The notes under the pieces were generated by a model. That model searched no databases. It was not told where the DNA came from and worked only from the letters and a program-made list of their open reading frames with translations. Below are positions 17,692 to 28,163 of a stretch of 64,000 nt of DNA, one piece after another; positions within the stretch are counted from its first letter, which is position 1, and each line of letters begins with the position of its first letter. This DNA comes from Sphaerisporangium sp. TRM90804. Its GTDB lineage: Bacteria; Actinomycetota; Actinomycetes; Streptosporangiales; Streptosporangiaceae. The DNA is taken from positions 1 to 64,000 of the forward strand of contig NZ_JARWAC010000029.1 of the NCBI RefSeq assembly GCF_029846175.1, read 5' to 3'. Position numbers and translations under genes: made by a program.

Positions 17692-17925
17692 ATGAGCGAC
17701 ACGGCACAGCTCGCCTCCGACGCCGGCAGTCGCGACCCCTCCGTTGGACTTCGCGCCGTTCGGGCGCTGCGGACTCTGGTGGAGCGCCTTGAGGCGCTCC
17801 AGGTGGAGAACGCGCGCGAACAGGGCTGGTCCTGGCAGGAGATCGCGGTGCTGCTGGGCGTGACCAGGCAGGCGGTTCACAAGAAGTACGCCGGCGGCCG
17901 CGGGCTGCTGAGACGGGAGATGTAG
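17692..17925 (+). CDS. Small helix-turn-helix protein, probable autoregulator
   Basis: A 77-residue cytoplasmic DNA-binding protein. An N-terminal helix (LRAVRALRTLVERLEALQ) may dimerise; it is followed by an HTH, WSWQEIAVLLGVTRQAVHKKY (about residues 47-67), and a basic tail. The ATG at 17692 is chosen because the promoter places the transcript start there; upstream in-frame starts would lie inside the promoter. It is two bases from a Clp-N domain gene. This HTH plus Clp-N pairing is common in actinobacteria, and I infer that the HTH protein represses its own promoter through the twin operators. Confidence 0.85.
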   Translation: MSDTAQLASDAGSRDPSVGLRAVRALRTLVERLEALQVENAREQGWSWQEIAVLLGVTRQAVHKKYAGGRGLLRREM

Positions 17926-17927
17926 GC

Positions 17928-18488
17928 ATGTTCGAGAGGTTCCACGCGGATGCCCGGCAGGCGGTCACGCTGGCCCAGACCGAGGCCCGGCTGCTGACCC
18001 ACGACCACATCGGCTCCGAGCACCTCCTGCTCGCGCTCCTGCGGCAGACCGGCACCGTGCCCGCCAGGGTGCTGGCCCGGCACGGGATCGACCACGACCA
18101 GGTCAGCGACGCGGTCGTCCGCCGCCTCGGCGGCCCGGCCGGGGACGACCTGGACGCCGAGGCGCTGGGGTCCATCGGCGTCGACCTCGACGCCGTGCGG
18201 GAGAAGGTCGAGGCCGTCTTCGGCCCCGGCGCGCTCGACCGCAAGCCCGCCCGCAGGCGCGGCCTGTCACGGCTGCTCGGCGAGCACCTGCCCTTCAGCC
18301 CGCACGCCAAGAAGGCCCTCGAACTGTCGCTGCGCGAGGCCCTCAACCTCAAGCACGACCACATCGCCGCCGGCCACATCCTGCTCGGCCTGCTCAGGGA
18401 CGGCGACGGCCTGGCGGCCCGCGTGCTCGCCGACGCCGGCCTCGACCTCGCCGCCGTCCGCCAGGACGTCCGAACAGAACTGGGCTGA
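17928..18488 (+). CDS. Clp N-terminal domain protein (stand-alone, two repeats)
   Basis: A 186-residue protein made of the substrate/adaptor-binding N domain of ClpA/ClpC without any AAA ATPase. Two Clp-N repeats are readable: FHADARQAVTLAQTEARLL...HIGSEHLLLALL at the start and FSPHAKKALELSLREAL...HIAAGHILLGLL at about 123-165. It may bind substrates or partners of Clp proteases. It is translationally linked to the HTH gene (two-base gap). Whether it works with the ClpP and ClpB proteins encoded 4-8 kb away is untested. Confidence 0.88.
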   Translation: MFERFHADARQAVTLAQTEARLLTHDHIGSEHLLLALLRQTGTVPARVLARHGIDHDQVSDAVVRRLGGPAGDDLDAEALGSIGVDLDAVREKVEAVFGPGALDRKPARRRGLSRLLGEHLPFSPHAKKALELSLREALNLKHDHIAAGHILLGLLRDGDGLAARVLADAGLDLAAVRQDVRTELG

Positions 18489-18936
18489 ACCCCCGCCCCG
18501 AACACCAGCCCCTGTCCCTCTCCCTCTCCCCAGCCGTGGCCGCGCCCGGCGTCCGCCCCGAACGGGCTGACACCTCCGCGCCCCGAGGTCTCGGTCCCGG
18601 CGCCGCCGAAGCGCCCTGAGACATTCCCCGGGGCCGCGACGACCCACGCACACCCCCCTTGAACGGGCGCGGGTGAGATTTCTTGCCCGCCCTTCCCCGC
18701 GGACCGGGAAACCGCAGATCGGCGGGGGTCGCGCCGCCGGAAAAAAGCCTCTCGCGCGGCCCTGCCACCTGGACGCGGAAACGCGTCTTCGCAGGTCAGC
18801 CCGGTATGTGAAGGTCCATTTCACGTTTGCCAGATGCCTGGCGCGTGGCCGAAGATGAGGAAACTTCCGAAAACCGCCCCTGAGCAGGGCTTTCTTTGTC
18901 ATGCCCGCGATCGTCCATCATCCCGAGGAGGGACCG
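18489..18936 (+). other. Long intergenic region with RNA-like secondary structure
   Basis: About 450 bases with no convincing coding frame. It holds a GAAA-capped hairpin (18767-18796), an inverted repeat GTGAA-N7-TTCAC (18808-18824) and a weak hairpin followed by TTTCTTT (18874-18896) about 40 bases before the next start. This could be a structured leader of the downstream ABC exporter operon or host a small RNA. Confidence 0.4.
18767..18796 (+). other. Tetraloop hairpin in drrAB-like leader
   Basis: GACGCG-GAAA-CGCGTC forms a perfect six-pair stem with a GNRA tetraloop, extended by ACCTG/CAGGT pairing across a TTCG bulge. Such a motif is unusual by chance and suggests a functional RNA fold. 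Confidence 0.35.
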
Positions 18937-19935
18937 ATGATTCATGCCCGGGGACTGACCCGGCGGTTCAGAGTCAAACGGCGCGACTTCGTCGAGGCCG
19001 TGCGCGGCATCGACCTCGACGTGGAACCCGGCCAGCTCGTGGCCTTTCTCGGCCCGAACGGCGCGGGAAAGTCCACGAGCCTGCGCATTCTCACCTCGCT
19101 GCTGCCGCCGACCTCGGGCACGGCGACCGTGGCGGGGTGCGACGTCACCTCCGACCCCGCCGGCGTGCGGGCCCGCATCGGCTACGTCGGTCAGAAGAAC
19201 GGCGCCGCCGAGGGGTACCGCGTGCTGGACGAGCTGGTGACCCAGGGACGCGCCTACGGGCTCCGGATCCCGGAGGCACGGCGGCGGGCCGCCGAGGTCC
19301 TGGAGCTGCTCGACCTGCGGCCGCTGGCCAGACGCAAGGCCGACAGCCTGTCGGGCGGCCAGCGGCGCCGCCTGGACATCGCGCTGGGGCTGGTCCACCG
19401 GCCGAAGCTGCTGTTCCTGGACGAGCCGTCCACCGGCCTGGACCCGCAGAGCCGGGCGAACATCTGGGAGCACATCCTGCGGCTGCGCCGCGAGCACGGC
19501 ACCACGTTGTTCCTGACCACCCACTACCTGGAGGAGGCCGACAACATGGCCGAGCGCGTGGTGATCATCGACCACGGCCGGATCATCGCCGACGGGACCG
19601 CCGAGGGGCTGAAGAGCGACCTGGCGGGCGACCGCGTCACGATCACCACGCACGGCCGCGAGGACGCCGAGGAGGCCGCGCGGATCGCCGAGCGGGTCGC
19701 CGCGCCGTCCGGCACCGAGGTCGACGGGACGACGGTGCGCCTGCGGGTGGCGCACGCCGGCACCACGCTCCCGGAGTACCTGCGGGCGCTGGACGCCGCG
19801 GGGGTGAAGGCCGCCACGGCCGAGACCGCGCGCCCCACGCTGGACGACGTGTTCCTCGCCCTCACCGGCCGCACGCTGCGCGAGAGCGAGAGCGCGGCCA
19901 CGCCGGCCCCTCCCGCGAAGGGCGGTGAGGCGTGA
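18937..19935 (+). CDS. Daunorubicin-resistance-type ABC exporter ATPase (DrrA family)
   Basis: A 332-residue ATPase with Walker A GPNGAGKST (about 40-48), signature LSGGQRRRLDIALGL (about 137-151), Walker B LLFLDEPSTGLD and H-loop TTHYLEEAD, followed by a C-terminal DUF4162-type regulatory domain. It powers the permease encoded next. The ATG at 18937 is preferred because GAGGAGGG lies just upstream; the ATG at 18901 has no RBS. The genes overlap by four bases (GTGA). Export of a drug-like or lipid compound is inferred from family. Confidence 0.92.
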   Translation: MIHARGLTRRFRVKRRDFVEAVRGIDLDVEPGQLVAFLGPNGAGKSTSLRILTSLLPPTSGTATVAGCDVTSDPAGVRARIGYVGQKNGAAEGYRVLDELVTQGRAYGLRIPEARRRAAEVLELLDLRPLARRKADSLSGGQRRRLDIALGLVHRPKLLFLDEPSTGLDPQSRANIWEHILRLRREHGTTLFLTTHYLEEADNMAERVVIIDHGRIIADGTAEGLKSDLAGDRVTITTHGREDAEEAARIAERVAAPSGTEVDGTTVRLRVAHAGTTLPEYLRALDAAGVKAATAETARPTLDDVFLALTGRTLRESESAATPAPPAKGGEA

Positions 19936-20699
19936 CCACCGCCTTCCTCCGCGACACCGGGACGGCGTTCTCCCGGGAGTTCGTCCCCTACCTGCGCCAG
20001 CCGTTCATCATGCTGTTCACGATGGGGCAGCCGCTGCTGTTCCTGATCCTGTTCGGATCGCTGCTCGCGGGCACCCCGGGGTTCGCCGGCCAGGGCGAGG
20101 GCTCGGCGTGGCAGTGGTTCGTGCCCGGCATCCTGGTCATGATGTGCCTCTCGGGGCCGCTGATGGCCGGGTACTCCCTGCTGATGGAGCTGGCCGGCGG
20201 TTCCATGGAGCGCATGCTGGTGACGCCGATGAACCGCACGGCGATGCTGATCGGCAGGACGGCGAAGGAGTTCGCGATCCTGCTGGTGCAGGCCCTGCTG
20301 CTCATCGGCCTGTCGCTGCCGCTGGGCTTCCGGTCGAGCCCCGCGGGCATCCTGGCCGGGCTCGCGCTGCTCGTCGTCTTCGGGGTCGGGCTGGGCTCGC
20401 TGTCGTTCGTGCTGGCCATCGTCTCCCGGCCGGGCGGGGAGCTGTTCTGGCTGGTGACCCAGGTCACGCTCTTCCCGCTGATGCTGCTGTCGGGGATGCT
20501 GCTCCCGGTCGACTCCGGGCCCGGCTGGATGCGGGCGGTGGCCGCGGTCAACCCCGTCTACTACATCACCGAGGCCGAGCGCGCCCTGTTCGCCGGCCGG
20601 TTCACCGAGATGCCGGTGCTGTACGGCGGGCTGGCGGCGGCCGCGGTGGCGGTGATCGGCCTCGCCCTCGGCACCCGCGCGATGCGGCGCGGGGTCTGA
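19932..20699 (+). CDS. ABC-2 type exporter permease (DrrB-like)
   Basis: A 255-residue membrane protein with six hydrophobic segments and the ABC-2 signature region near PVDSGPGWMRAVAAVNPVYYITEAERALF (about 198-226). It begins with GTG overlapping the ATPase stop by four bases, so the subunits are translationally coupled. A 19-pair terminator hairpin follows 35 bases after its stop. Confidence 0.9.
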   Translation: MTTAFLRDTGTAFSREFVPYLRQPFIMLFTMGQPLLFLILFGSLLAGTPGFAGQGEGSAWQWFVPGILVMMCLSGPLMAGYSLLMELAGGSMERMLVTPMNRTAMLIGRTAKEFAILLVQALLLIGLSLPLGFRSSPAGILAGLALLVVFGVGLGSLSFVLAIVSRPGGELFWLVTQVTLFPLMLLSGMLLPVDSGPGWMRAVAAVNPVYYITEAERALFAGRFTEMPVLYGGLAAAAVAVIGLALGTRAMRRGV

Positions 20700-20734
20700 T
20701 GGTCTGAGGCCTCCCCGGCCTGACGGCGCCTTGC

Positions 20735-20777
20735 CCTGGCCTGCGGGGACACCGGTAGGGTGTCCCCGCAGGTCAGG
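20735..20777 (+). terminator. Strong hairpin terminator after the ABC-2 exporter
   Basis: Arms 20735-20753 and 20759-20777 pair over 19 positions with a single G-T wobble and a five-base loop (GGTAG). There is no T tract, which is usual in high-GC actinomycetes. Confidence 0.8.
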
Positions 20778-20829
20778 GGCGCCCCGCCGGTGCTCGCGTG
20801 TGAGGAGGATCACCGCGCCGGGGCCCTAT

Positions 20830-20889
20830 TTCACATGCCGTTTATCCACGGGCAACAGGTCCGAAACCGCCGCTTGACAAGTTCGGCGT
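20830..20889 (+). promoter_or_regulatory. GlnR-box-like array upstream of glnII
   Basis: Five-base elements recur every 11 bases: TTCAC (20830), TTTAT (20841), GCAAC (20852), GAAAC (20863), TTGAC (20874) and GGCGT (20885). This follows the known GlnR arrangement of a-sites (gTnAC) and b-sites (GaAAC) separated by six bases; three a-like sites and one perfect b-site are seen. TTGACA at 20874-20879 may double as the -35 box. GlnR control of glnII is established in Streptomyces; here it is inferred from the pattern. Confidence 0.55.
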
Positions 20890-20931
20890 TGCGGGGACCC
20901 GCGAAGGGTCCGTCCTGCCGAAGGGAATGAC

Positions 20932-21945
20932 GTGACCTACAAGGCTGAATACATCTGGATCGACGGCACCGAGCCGACCGCTCGGCTGAGGTCGAAGACC
21001 AGGATTCTCGCCGACGGAGCCGACCTGCCGATCTGGGGCTTCGACGGTTCGAGCACCAACCAGGCGCCGGGCAAGGCCTCTGACTGCGTGCTGAAGCCGG
21101 TCTTCTCCTGCCCCGACCCGATCAGGGGCGGCGACGACGTGCTGGTGCTGGCGGAGGTGCTGCTCACCGACATGACCCCGCACCCCACCAACACGCGTGC
21201 CCAGCTCACGCCGATCGCCGAGCGCTTCGCCGACCAGGACTCCTGGTTCGGCATCGAGCAGGAGTACACCTTCTTCAAGGACGGCCGCCCGCTCGGCTTC
21301 CCCGCCGGCGGCTTCCCGGCCCCGCAGGGCTTCTACTACTGCGGCGTCGGCGCCGACGAGGTGTACGGCCGCGAGATCGTCGAGGCGCACCTCGACGCCT
21401 GCCTCACCGCCGGCCTGGCGATCTCCGGCATCAACGCCGAGGTCATGCCCGGGCAGTGGGAGTTCCAGGTGGGCCCGGCCGGGCCGGTCGACGTCTCCGA
21501 CCACCTGTGGATCGCCCGCTGGCTGCTCTACCGCATCGCCGAGGACTTCGGCGTCTCCGCGACGCTCGACCCCAAGCCGGTCAAGGGCGACTGGAACGGC
21601 GCCGGCGCGCACACCAACTTCTCCACCAAGGCGATGCGCTCGTCGTACGAGGCCATCATCACCGCGTGCGAGGCCCTCGGCGAGAAGCCGCAGGAGCACA
21701 TCAAGGGCTACGGCGCCGACATCCAGCACCGCCTCACCGGCCTGCACGAGACCGCCCCGTGGAGCGAGTACAGCTACGGCGTCTCCAACCGCGGCGCCTC
21801 CGTGCGCATCCCGTGGCAGGTGGAGGTCGACAAGCAGGGCTACATCGAAGACCGTCGCCCGAACGCCAACGCCGACCCGTACGTGGTCACCCGCCTGATC
21901 GTCGACACCTGCTGCACGGCCCTGGAGAAGGCCGGCCAGGTCTGA
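20932..21945 (+). CDS. glnII: Glutamine synthetase type II (eukaryote-like)
   Basis: A 337-residue GSII, which makes glutamine from glutamate, ammonia and ATP in the cytoplasm. The N-terminal beta-grasp is followed by the catalytic domain: DGSSTNQAPG, SWFGIEQEYTFF (metal ligands), NAEVMPGQWEFQVG, NGAGAHTNFSTKAMR (ATP/glutamate) and NRGASVRIPW. At about 340 residues it is GSII, not the 470-residue GSI. The GTG at 20932 is preceded by GAAGGGA. It is alone in its transcription unit, between a terminator upstream and a hairpin downstream, with GlnR-like boxes in front. Confidence 0.95.
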   Translation: MTYKAEYIWIDGTEPTARLRSKTRILADGADLPIWGFDGSSTNQAPGKASDCVLKPVFSCPDPIRGGDDVLVLAEVLLTDMTPHPTNTRAQLTPIAERFADQDSWFGIEQEYTFFKDGRPLGFPAGGFPAPQGFYYCGVGADEVYGREIVEAHLDACLTAGLAISGINAEVMPGQWEFQVGPAGPVDVSDHLWIARWLLYRIAEDFGVSATLDPKPVKGDWNGAGAHTNFSTKAMRSSYEAIITACEALGEKPQEHIKGYGADIQHRLTGLHETAPWSEYSYGVSNRGASVRIPWQVEVDKQGYIEDRRPNANADPYVVTRLIVDTCCTALEKAGQV

Positions 21946-21963
21946 CGACCTCGCGCCTCAAGG

Positions 21964-22000
21964 GGCGCCGCCTCCGCCGTTCGACCGGCGGGGCGGCGCC
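21964..22000. terminator. Hairpin terminator between glnII and clpP (convergent)
   Basis: GGCGCCGCC..CCGCCG (21964-21979) pairs with CGGCGG..GCGGCGCC (21986-22000) with one bulge and a short loop, followed by TTCG. It lies between convergent genes and can serve both. Confidence 0.75.
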
Positions 22001-22021
22001 TTCGCCGTTCCCGGGGCCGGC

Positions 22022-22690
22022 TCAGCGGGCCCCGGCCGCCACGGGGATGCGCTTGCGGCTGACGAAGATGTCGTCCACCAGCCCGTAGTCCTTCGCCTCC
22101 TCGGCGGTGAGGATCTTGTCGCGCTCGATGTCGGTGCGCACGGTCGCGGGCGCGCGCAGGGAGTGCCGGGCGACGAGCCGCTCCAGCAGCTCGCGGGTGC
22201 GCAGGATCTCGCGCGCCTGGATCTCCATGTCGCTCGACGGCCCGTAGACGCCCTCCATGGACGGCTGGTGGAGCAGCACGCGCGCCCGCGCCAGCGCTCC
22301 GCGCTTGCCCGGCGTGCCCGCCGCGAGCAGCACGGCCGCGGCCGAGGCCGCCTGGCCGATCACCACCGTCTGGATGTCGGGGCGGACGAACTGCATCGTG
22401 TCGTAGATCGCCGTCATCGCGGTGAACGACCCGCCCGGCGAGTTGATGTAGATGCTGATGTCGCGGTCGGGGTCGAGCGACTCCAGCGTGAGGAGCTGCG
22501 CCATCACGTCGTTGGCCGAGGTGTCGTCGATCTGCGTGCCGAGGAAGATGATGCGCTCCTCGAACAGCTTGTTGTAGGGGTTCATCTCCTTGCTGCCGTA
22601 CGACGTGCGCTCGGTGAAGGACGGCAGGATGTAACGATCGGTGATGGGCATCGTGCCGGCGCCGCGCCGGGAGCCGTTCGTACCGGTCAT
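22022..22690 (-). CDS. clpP: ClpP-family protease subunit (second of pair)
   Basis: A 222-residue serine protease subunit of the Clp system. The catalytic Ser lies in [19 protein letters not shown], and His in [16 protein letters not shown] forms the oxyanion strand. The usual Met after the active Ser (ASMG) is replaced (ASAAA), as in the accessory ClpP3/ClpP4-type pairs of streptomycetes rather than the housekeeping ClpP1/P2. It is 61 bases after the other clpP and probably forms a mixed tetradecamer with it. A shorter start at Met14 (MPITDRY) is possible. Confidence 0.9.
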   Translation of the reverse strand: MTGTNGSRRGAGTMPITDRYILPSFTERTSYGSKEMNPYNKLFEERIIFLGTQIDDTSANDVMAQLLTLESLDPDRDISIYINSPGGSFTAMTAIYDTMQFVRPDIQTVVIGQAASAAAVLLAAGTPGKRGALARARVLLHQPSMEGVYGPSSDMEIQAREILRTRELLERLVARHSLRAPATVRTDIERDKILTAEEAKDYGLVDDIFVSRKRIPVAAGAR

Positions 22691-22751
22691 GGGTGCTCCG
22701 CTCGTCGTGGGCGATGGTGTGGTCGCGCGGGGGGCGCGGTCTCGGCGGAGG

Positions 22752-23405
22752 TCACGACACCGGGCCGGCCGACGGGACGAGTGCGGCCCGGCGGACGACG
22801 TGGTCGACGATGCCGTATTCCCGGGCCTCCTCGGCCGTGAACCACCGGTCGTGGTCGGAGTCGCGCTCGATCTGCTCGACCGGCCGGCCGGTGTGGAAGG
22901 CGATGCGCTCGGCGAGCTTCTTCTTGGTGAAGAGCATCTGCTCGGCCTGGATGCTGATGTCGGACGCCGTGCCGCCGATGCCGCCGAGCGGCTGATGCAT
23001 CATGATACGCGAATGCGGCAGCGCGTAACGCTTGCCCGGCGTGCCGGCGCACAGCAGAAACTGCCCCATGGAGGCCGCCAGGCCCATCGACACCGTCGCG
23101 ATGTCGTTCGGGACATATTGCATCAGGTCGTAAATCGCCATGCCCGCCGTCACGGAACCGCCCGGCGAGTTGATGTAAAGGAAAATGTCGCGGTCGGCGT
23201 CGTCGGCCGCGAGCAGCAGCAGCTCACCGCAGATGCGGTTGGCTATCTCGTCGTCGACCTCCTGGCCGAGGAAGATGATCCGCTCACGAAGCAGCCGGTC
23301 GCTGACCATGGCGAGCTGCCCGTACGCGTACGGGGCCTCGGCGCCGCGGGCGACGGGGGAGACGGCTCCGGCGAGAGGATCACTGGAAGAACGGCGCGGA
23401 GTCAC
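22752..23405 (-). CDS. clpP: ClpP-family protease subunit (first of pair)
   Basis: A 217-residue Clp protease subunit. Motifs [22 protein letters not shown] (active Ser) and MMHQPLGG (active His) are intact. GTG at 23405 is chosen because GCAGGTGG lies six bases upstream; a TTG at 23468 would extend it by 21 residues without a good RBS. It lies after clpB in the same direction across 188 bases, but has its own predicted promoter, so it may be expressed both with and apart from the chaperone genes. Confidence 0.9.
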   Translation of the reverse strand: MTPRRSSSDPLAGAVSPVARGAEAPYAYGQLAMVSDRLLRERIIFLGQEVDDEIANRICGELLLLAADDADRDIFLYINSPGGSVTAGMAIYDLMQYVPNDIATVSMGLAASMGQFLLCAGTPGKRYALPHSRIMMHQPLGGIGGTASDISIQAEQMLFTKKKLAERIAFHTGRPVEQIERDSDHDRWFTAEEAREYGIVDHVVRRAALVPSAGPVS

Positions 23406-23529
23406 GGGCCACCTGCTTTCAAGGTCGAACGGGCGCGGCGCCTGGGCCGCGGGATCGATATTCAGCAACGTTGCCAGAAACCCGTTCGGGCCGTAACCTA
23501 TTTCACCGAAAGCACATTTTCTCGCGGAG

Positions 23530-23560
23530 ATATTACGCTGAGGACGTATTCAGCCCTCAA
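23530..23560 (-). promoter_or_regulatory. Predicted clpP-pair promoter with inverted repeat
   Basis: On the minus strand TTGAGG (23560-23555) and TAATAT (23535-23530) are 19 bases apart. An inverted repeat (TTGAGG-N11-CCTCAG, 23538-23560) covers the -35 and spacer. The arms look like HspR half-sites (TTGAG/CTCAA) but the spacing is longer than in a true HAIR element, so the regulator is unknown. Confidence 0.45.
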
Positions 23561-23593
23561 CGGAATTTTATTGACATTTCCGGGTAGGCGATT

Positions 23594-26217
<2,624 letters not shown>

Positions 26218-26236
<19 letters not shown>

Positions 26237-26538
26237 GGTCGTGCTCCCCTCGCTGGTGGGCGGCGGCGCAGAGCGTCCTCCAGCTCCGCGATGCGGTCGA
26301 GCAGGTGAATGACGACGCCGAGGGCGGCGTAGTTGAGCGACAGGCCCTCGTGCAGGCGCTCGATGCGGCCGAGCACGACGAGCTGCGACGGCGGGAACCG
26401 CAGGGCGTCCCCGGGCCCGGCCACCGGGTCGAGCAGGCCGAGGGCCACCAGCCGCCGCACCTGCTCGGGATGCAGGCCGCAGGCCCGCGCGAAGGTCTCC
26501 AGGCCGATGCCGGGGACGCGGGTCATAGCCGTGCTCAT
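26218..26538 (-). CDS. cbpM: Chaperone modulator CbpM-like (MerR-type HTH fold)
   Basis: A 106-residue protein. GLHPEQVRRLVALGLLDPV followed by LRFPPSQLVVLGRIERLHEGLSLNYAALGVVIHLLDRIAELEDALRR matches the fold and spacing of CbpM, which binds and tunes the J-domain of CbpA. HspR, which also has a MerR-like HTH, lies in an equivalent operon position but is longer with a different tail, so CbpM is preferred, with HspR-like repressor as alternative. ATG 26538 follows GGAGGGAGG; it lies 17 bases after the cbpA stop. Confidence 0.8.
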
Positions 26539-26555
26539 GGCACCCTCCCTCCGGT

Positions 26556-27533
26556 TCACGGCGACGGGTCGCGCGGGTTGAAGGCCGAGACGGCCGCGAG
26601 CCGCTCGAAGAGCCGCCGCTCCTCCTCGGACGGCCTCCGGGGCACCACGATCCGCGCCTCGGCGTACAGGTCGCCGGGCTTCCCCTTCGGATTCGGCAGC
26701 CCACGGCCGCGCAGTCGCAGGCGGCGGCCGGTGGAGGTGCCCGGCGGCACCTTGAGCTTGGCCTCCCCGCCGGGGGTGTCGACGGCGACGGTGGCGCCGA
26801 GCGCCGCCTCCCAGGGGGCCAGCGGCAGCGGCACGTGGACGTCACGGCCCTCGACGCGGTAGCGCGGATCGTCGATCCGGACGACCAGGTACAGGTCGCC
26901 CGCCCTGCCGCCCTCGCCGCCCGCCCCGCCCTGGCCGGCGAGCCGGATGCGCTGGCCGTCCGTCACCCCGGGCGGGATGTTCACCTCGATCGTGCGGGGG
27001 CCGTCCGGCCCGCGGACGGTGATCGTGCGGCGGCCGCCGCGGTAGGCGTCGGCGACGGTCAGCGTGATCTCCGCCTCCTGGTCGGCGCCCGGCACCGGGC
27101 CCCATCGCGCCCCGCCACCGCCGAACATGCCGCCGAACAGGTCCTCGAAGTCGACGTCGCCCCCGGCACCGGTGGTGTACCGGAACCCCTGGCCCTGCCC
27201 GCCGGCGCCGCGGCCGGCCCTGCCGCCACGCCACCCGGCGCCGGCTCCCGCCCCGGCCGTGGCACGCCCCTGGGCGCGCTTCCAGGCCTCGGGGTCGACG
27301 TCCTCGGGCACCGACCGCCACTCGGGGCCGAACGCGTCGTAGCGCCGCCGCTTGGCGGGGTCGGACAGCACGTCGTAGGCCTCGGAGATGTCCTTGAACC
27401 GCTCCTCGGCGCCGGGGTTCTTGTTCAGGTCGGGGTGGCTGGTGCGGGCGAGCTTGCGGTAGGCCCGCTGGATCTCCTCAGGGCTCGCCGTCCGCGGCAC
27501 TCCCAGGTCCCGGTAGAAGTCGCGCGCGGCCAT
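26556..27533 (-). CDS. cbpA: J-domain co-chaperone, CbpA type (no zinc finger)
   Basis: A 325-residue DnaJ-family protein. The J-domain (1-70) has the HPD motif in [11 protein letters not shown] Gly/Arg-rich linker (about 85-125) is followed directly by the C-terminal substrate-binding domains; the four CxxCxGxG repeats of DnaJ are absent, so this is a class B (CbpA-like) protein. It stimulates the DnaK ATPase. It sits 7 bases after grpE and 17 bases before cbpM, matching the CbpA-CbpM pair. Confidence 0.9.
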   Translation of the reverse strand: MAARDFYRDLGVPRTASPEEIQRAYRKLARTSHPDLNKNPGAEERFKDISEAYDVLSDPAKRRRYDAFGPEWRSVPEDVDPEAWKRAQGRATAGAGAGAGWRGGRAGRGAGGQGQGFRYTTGAGGDVDFEDLFGGMFGGGGARWGPVPGADQEAEITLTVADAYRGGRRTITVRGPDGPRTIEVNIPPGVTDGQRIRLAGQGGAGGEGGRAGDLYLVVRIDDPRYRVEGRDVHVPLPLAPWEAALGATVAVDTPGGEAKLKVPPGTSTGRRLRLRGRGLPNPKGKPGDLYAEARIVVPRRPSEEERRLFERLAAVSAFNPRDPSP

Positions 27534-27540
27534 CCGCCGC

Positions 27541-28158
27541 TCACTCCGGCCTCGTGGAGACGATCACGGACGCGGGACGCAGCTGGCGGCCGTTCATGCC
27601 GTACCCCGGCCGCACGACGTCGACGACGGTTCCCGCCTGCGCGTCGATGTCCTCCACGGTGCCGACGGCGTCGTGCAGGGAGGGGTCGAACCGCACCCCC
27701 ACCTCGTCGTGGCGCGGGTAGCCGAGCCGGGCGAGGAGCGCCACCGCCTGGTCGCGCACGGCGCGCACCCCCTCGACGACGGCCGAGGGGTCGGCGGCGG
27801 CGTGCCGCAGCGCCAGGTCGAGGTTGTCCACGATGCCGAGCCACTCACGGGCGACCTGCGCCCGCTCCTCGTCGCGGATGCGCTCGGCGTCCCGGGCGAT
27901 CCGTTTCCTGAGGTTCTCCAGCTCGGCGGCCGACCTCAGCCAGCGGTCCTCCAGCTCGGCGATCCTCTGGTCCACGCCCGCGCCGGGCGGCCCCGCGCCG
28001 CCGGCGTCCGGCCCGTCCGGCCCGTCCGGCTCGTCCGGCGCGGCCGCCCGGGCGAACGCCGCGCGTTCCGCCTCCCCGGCGCGCAGGGCGTCGCCGGCTC
28101 CCTCGGGGTCGCTCCACGGGCCGCCGTCGGCGGGCGTGGGGTCCTGGTGGCGGGTCAT
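27541..28158 (-). CDS. grpE: GrpE nucleotide exchange factor
   Basis: A 205-residue protein with a long acidic, Pro/Gly-rich N-terminus (1-65), a coiled coil ([28 protein letters not shown], about 63-90) and the beta-domain ([26 protein letters not shown]). It releases ADP from DnaK. The ATG at 28158 lies five bases after the dnaK stop. It is divergent in its head and probably serves the adjacent DnaK specifically. Confidence 0.92.
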   Translation of the reverse strand: MTRHQDPTPADGGPWSDPEGAGDALRAGEAERAAFARAAAPDEPDGPDGPDAGGAGPPGAGVDQRIAELEDRWLRSAAELENLRKRIARDAERIRDEERAQVAREWLGIVDNLDLALRHAAADPSAVVEGVRAVRDQAVALLARLGYPRHDEVGVRFDPSLHDAVGTVEDIDAQAGTVVDVVRPGYGMNGRQLRPASVIVSTRPE

Positions 28159-28163
28159 CGCGA

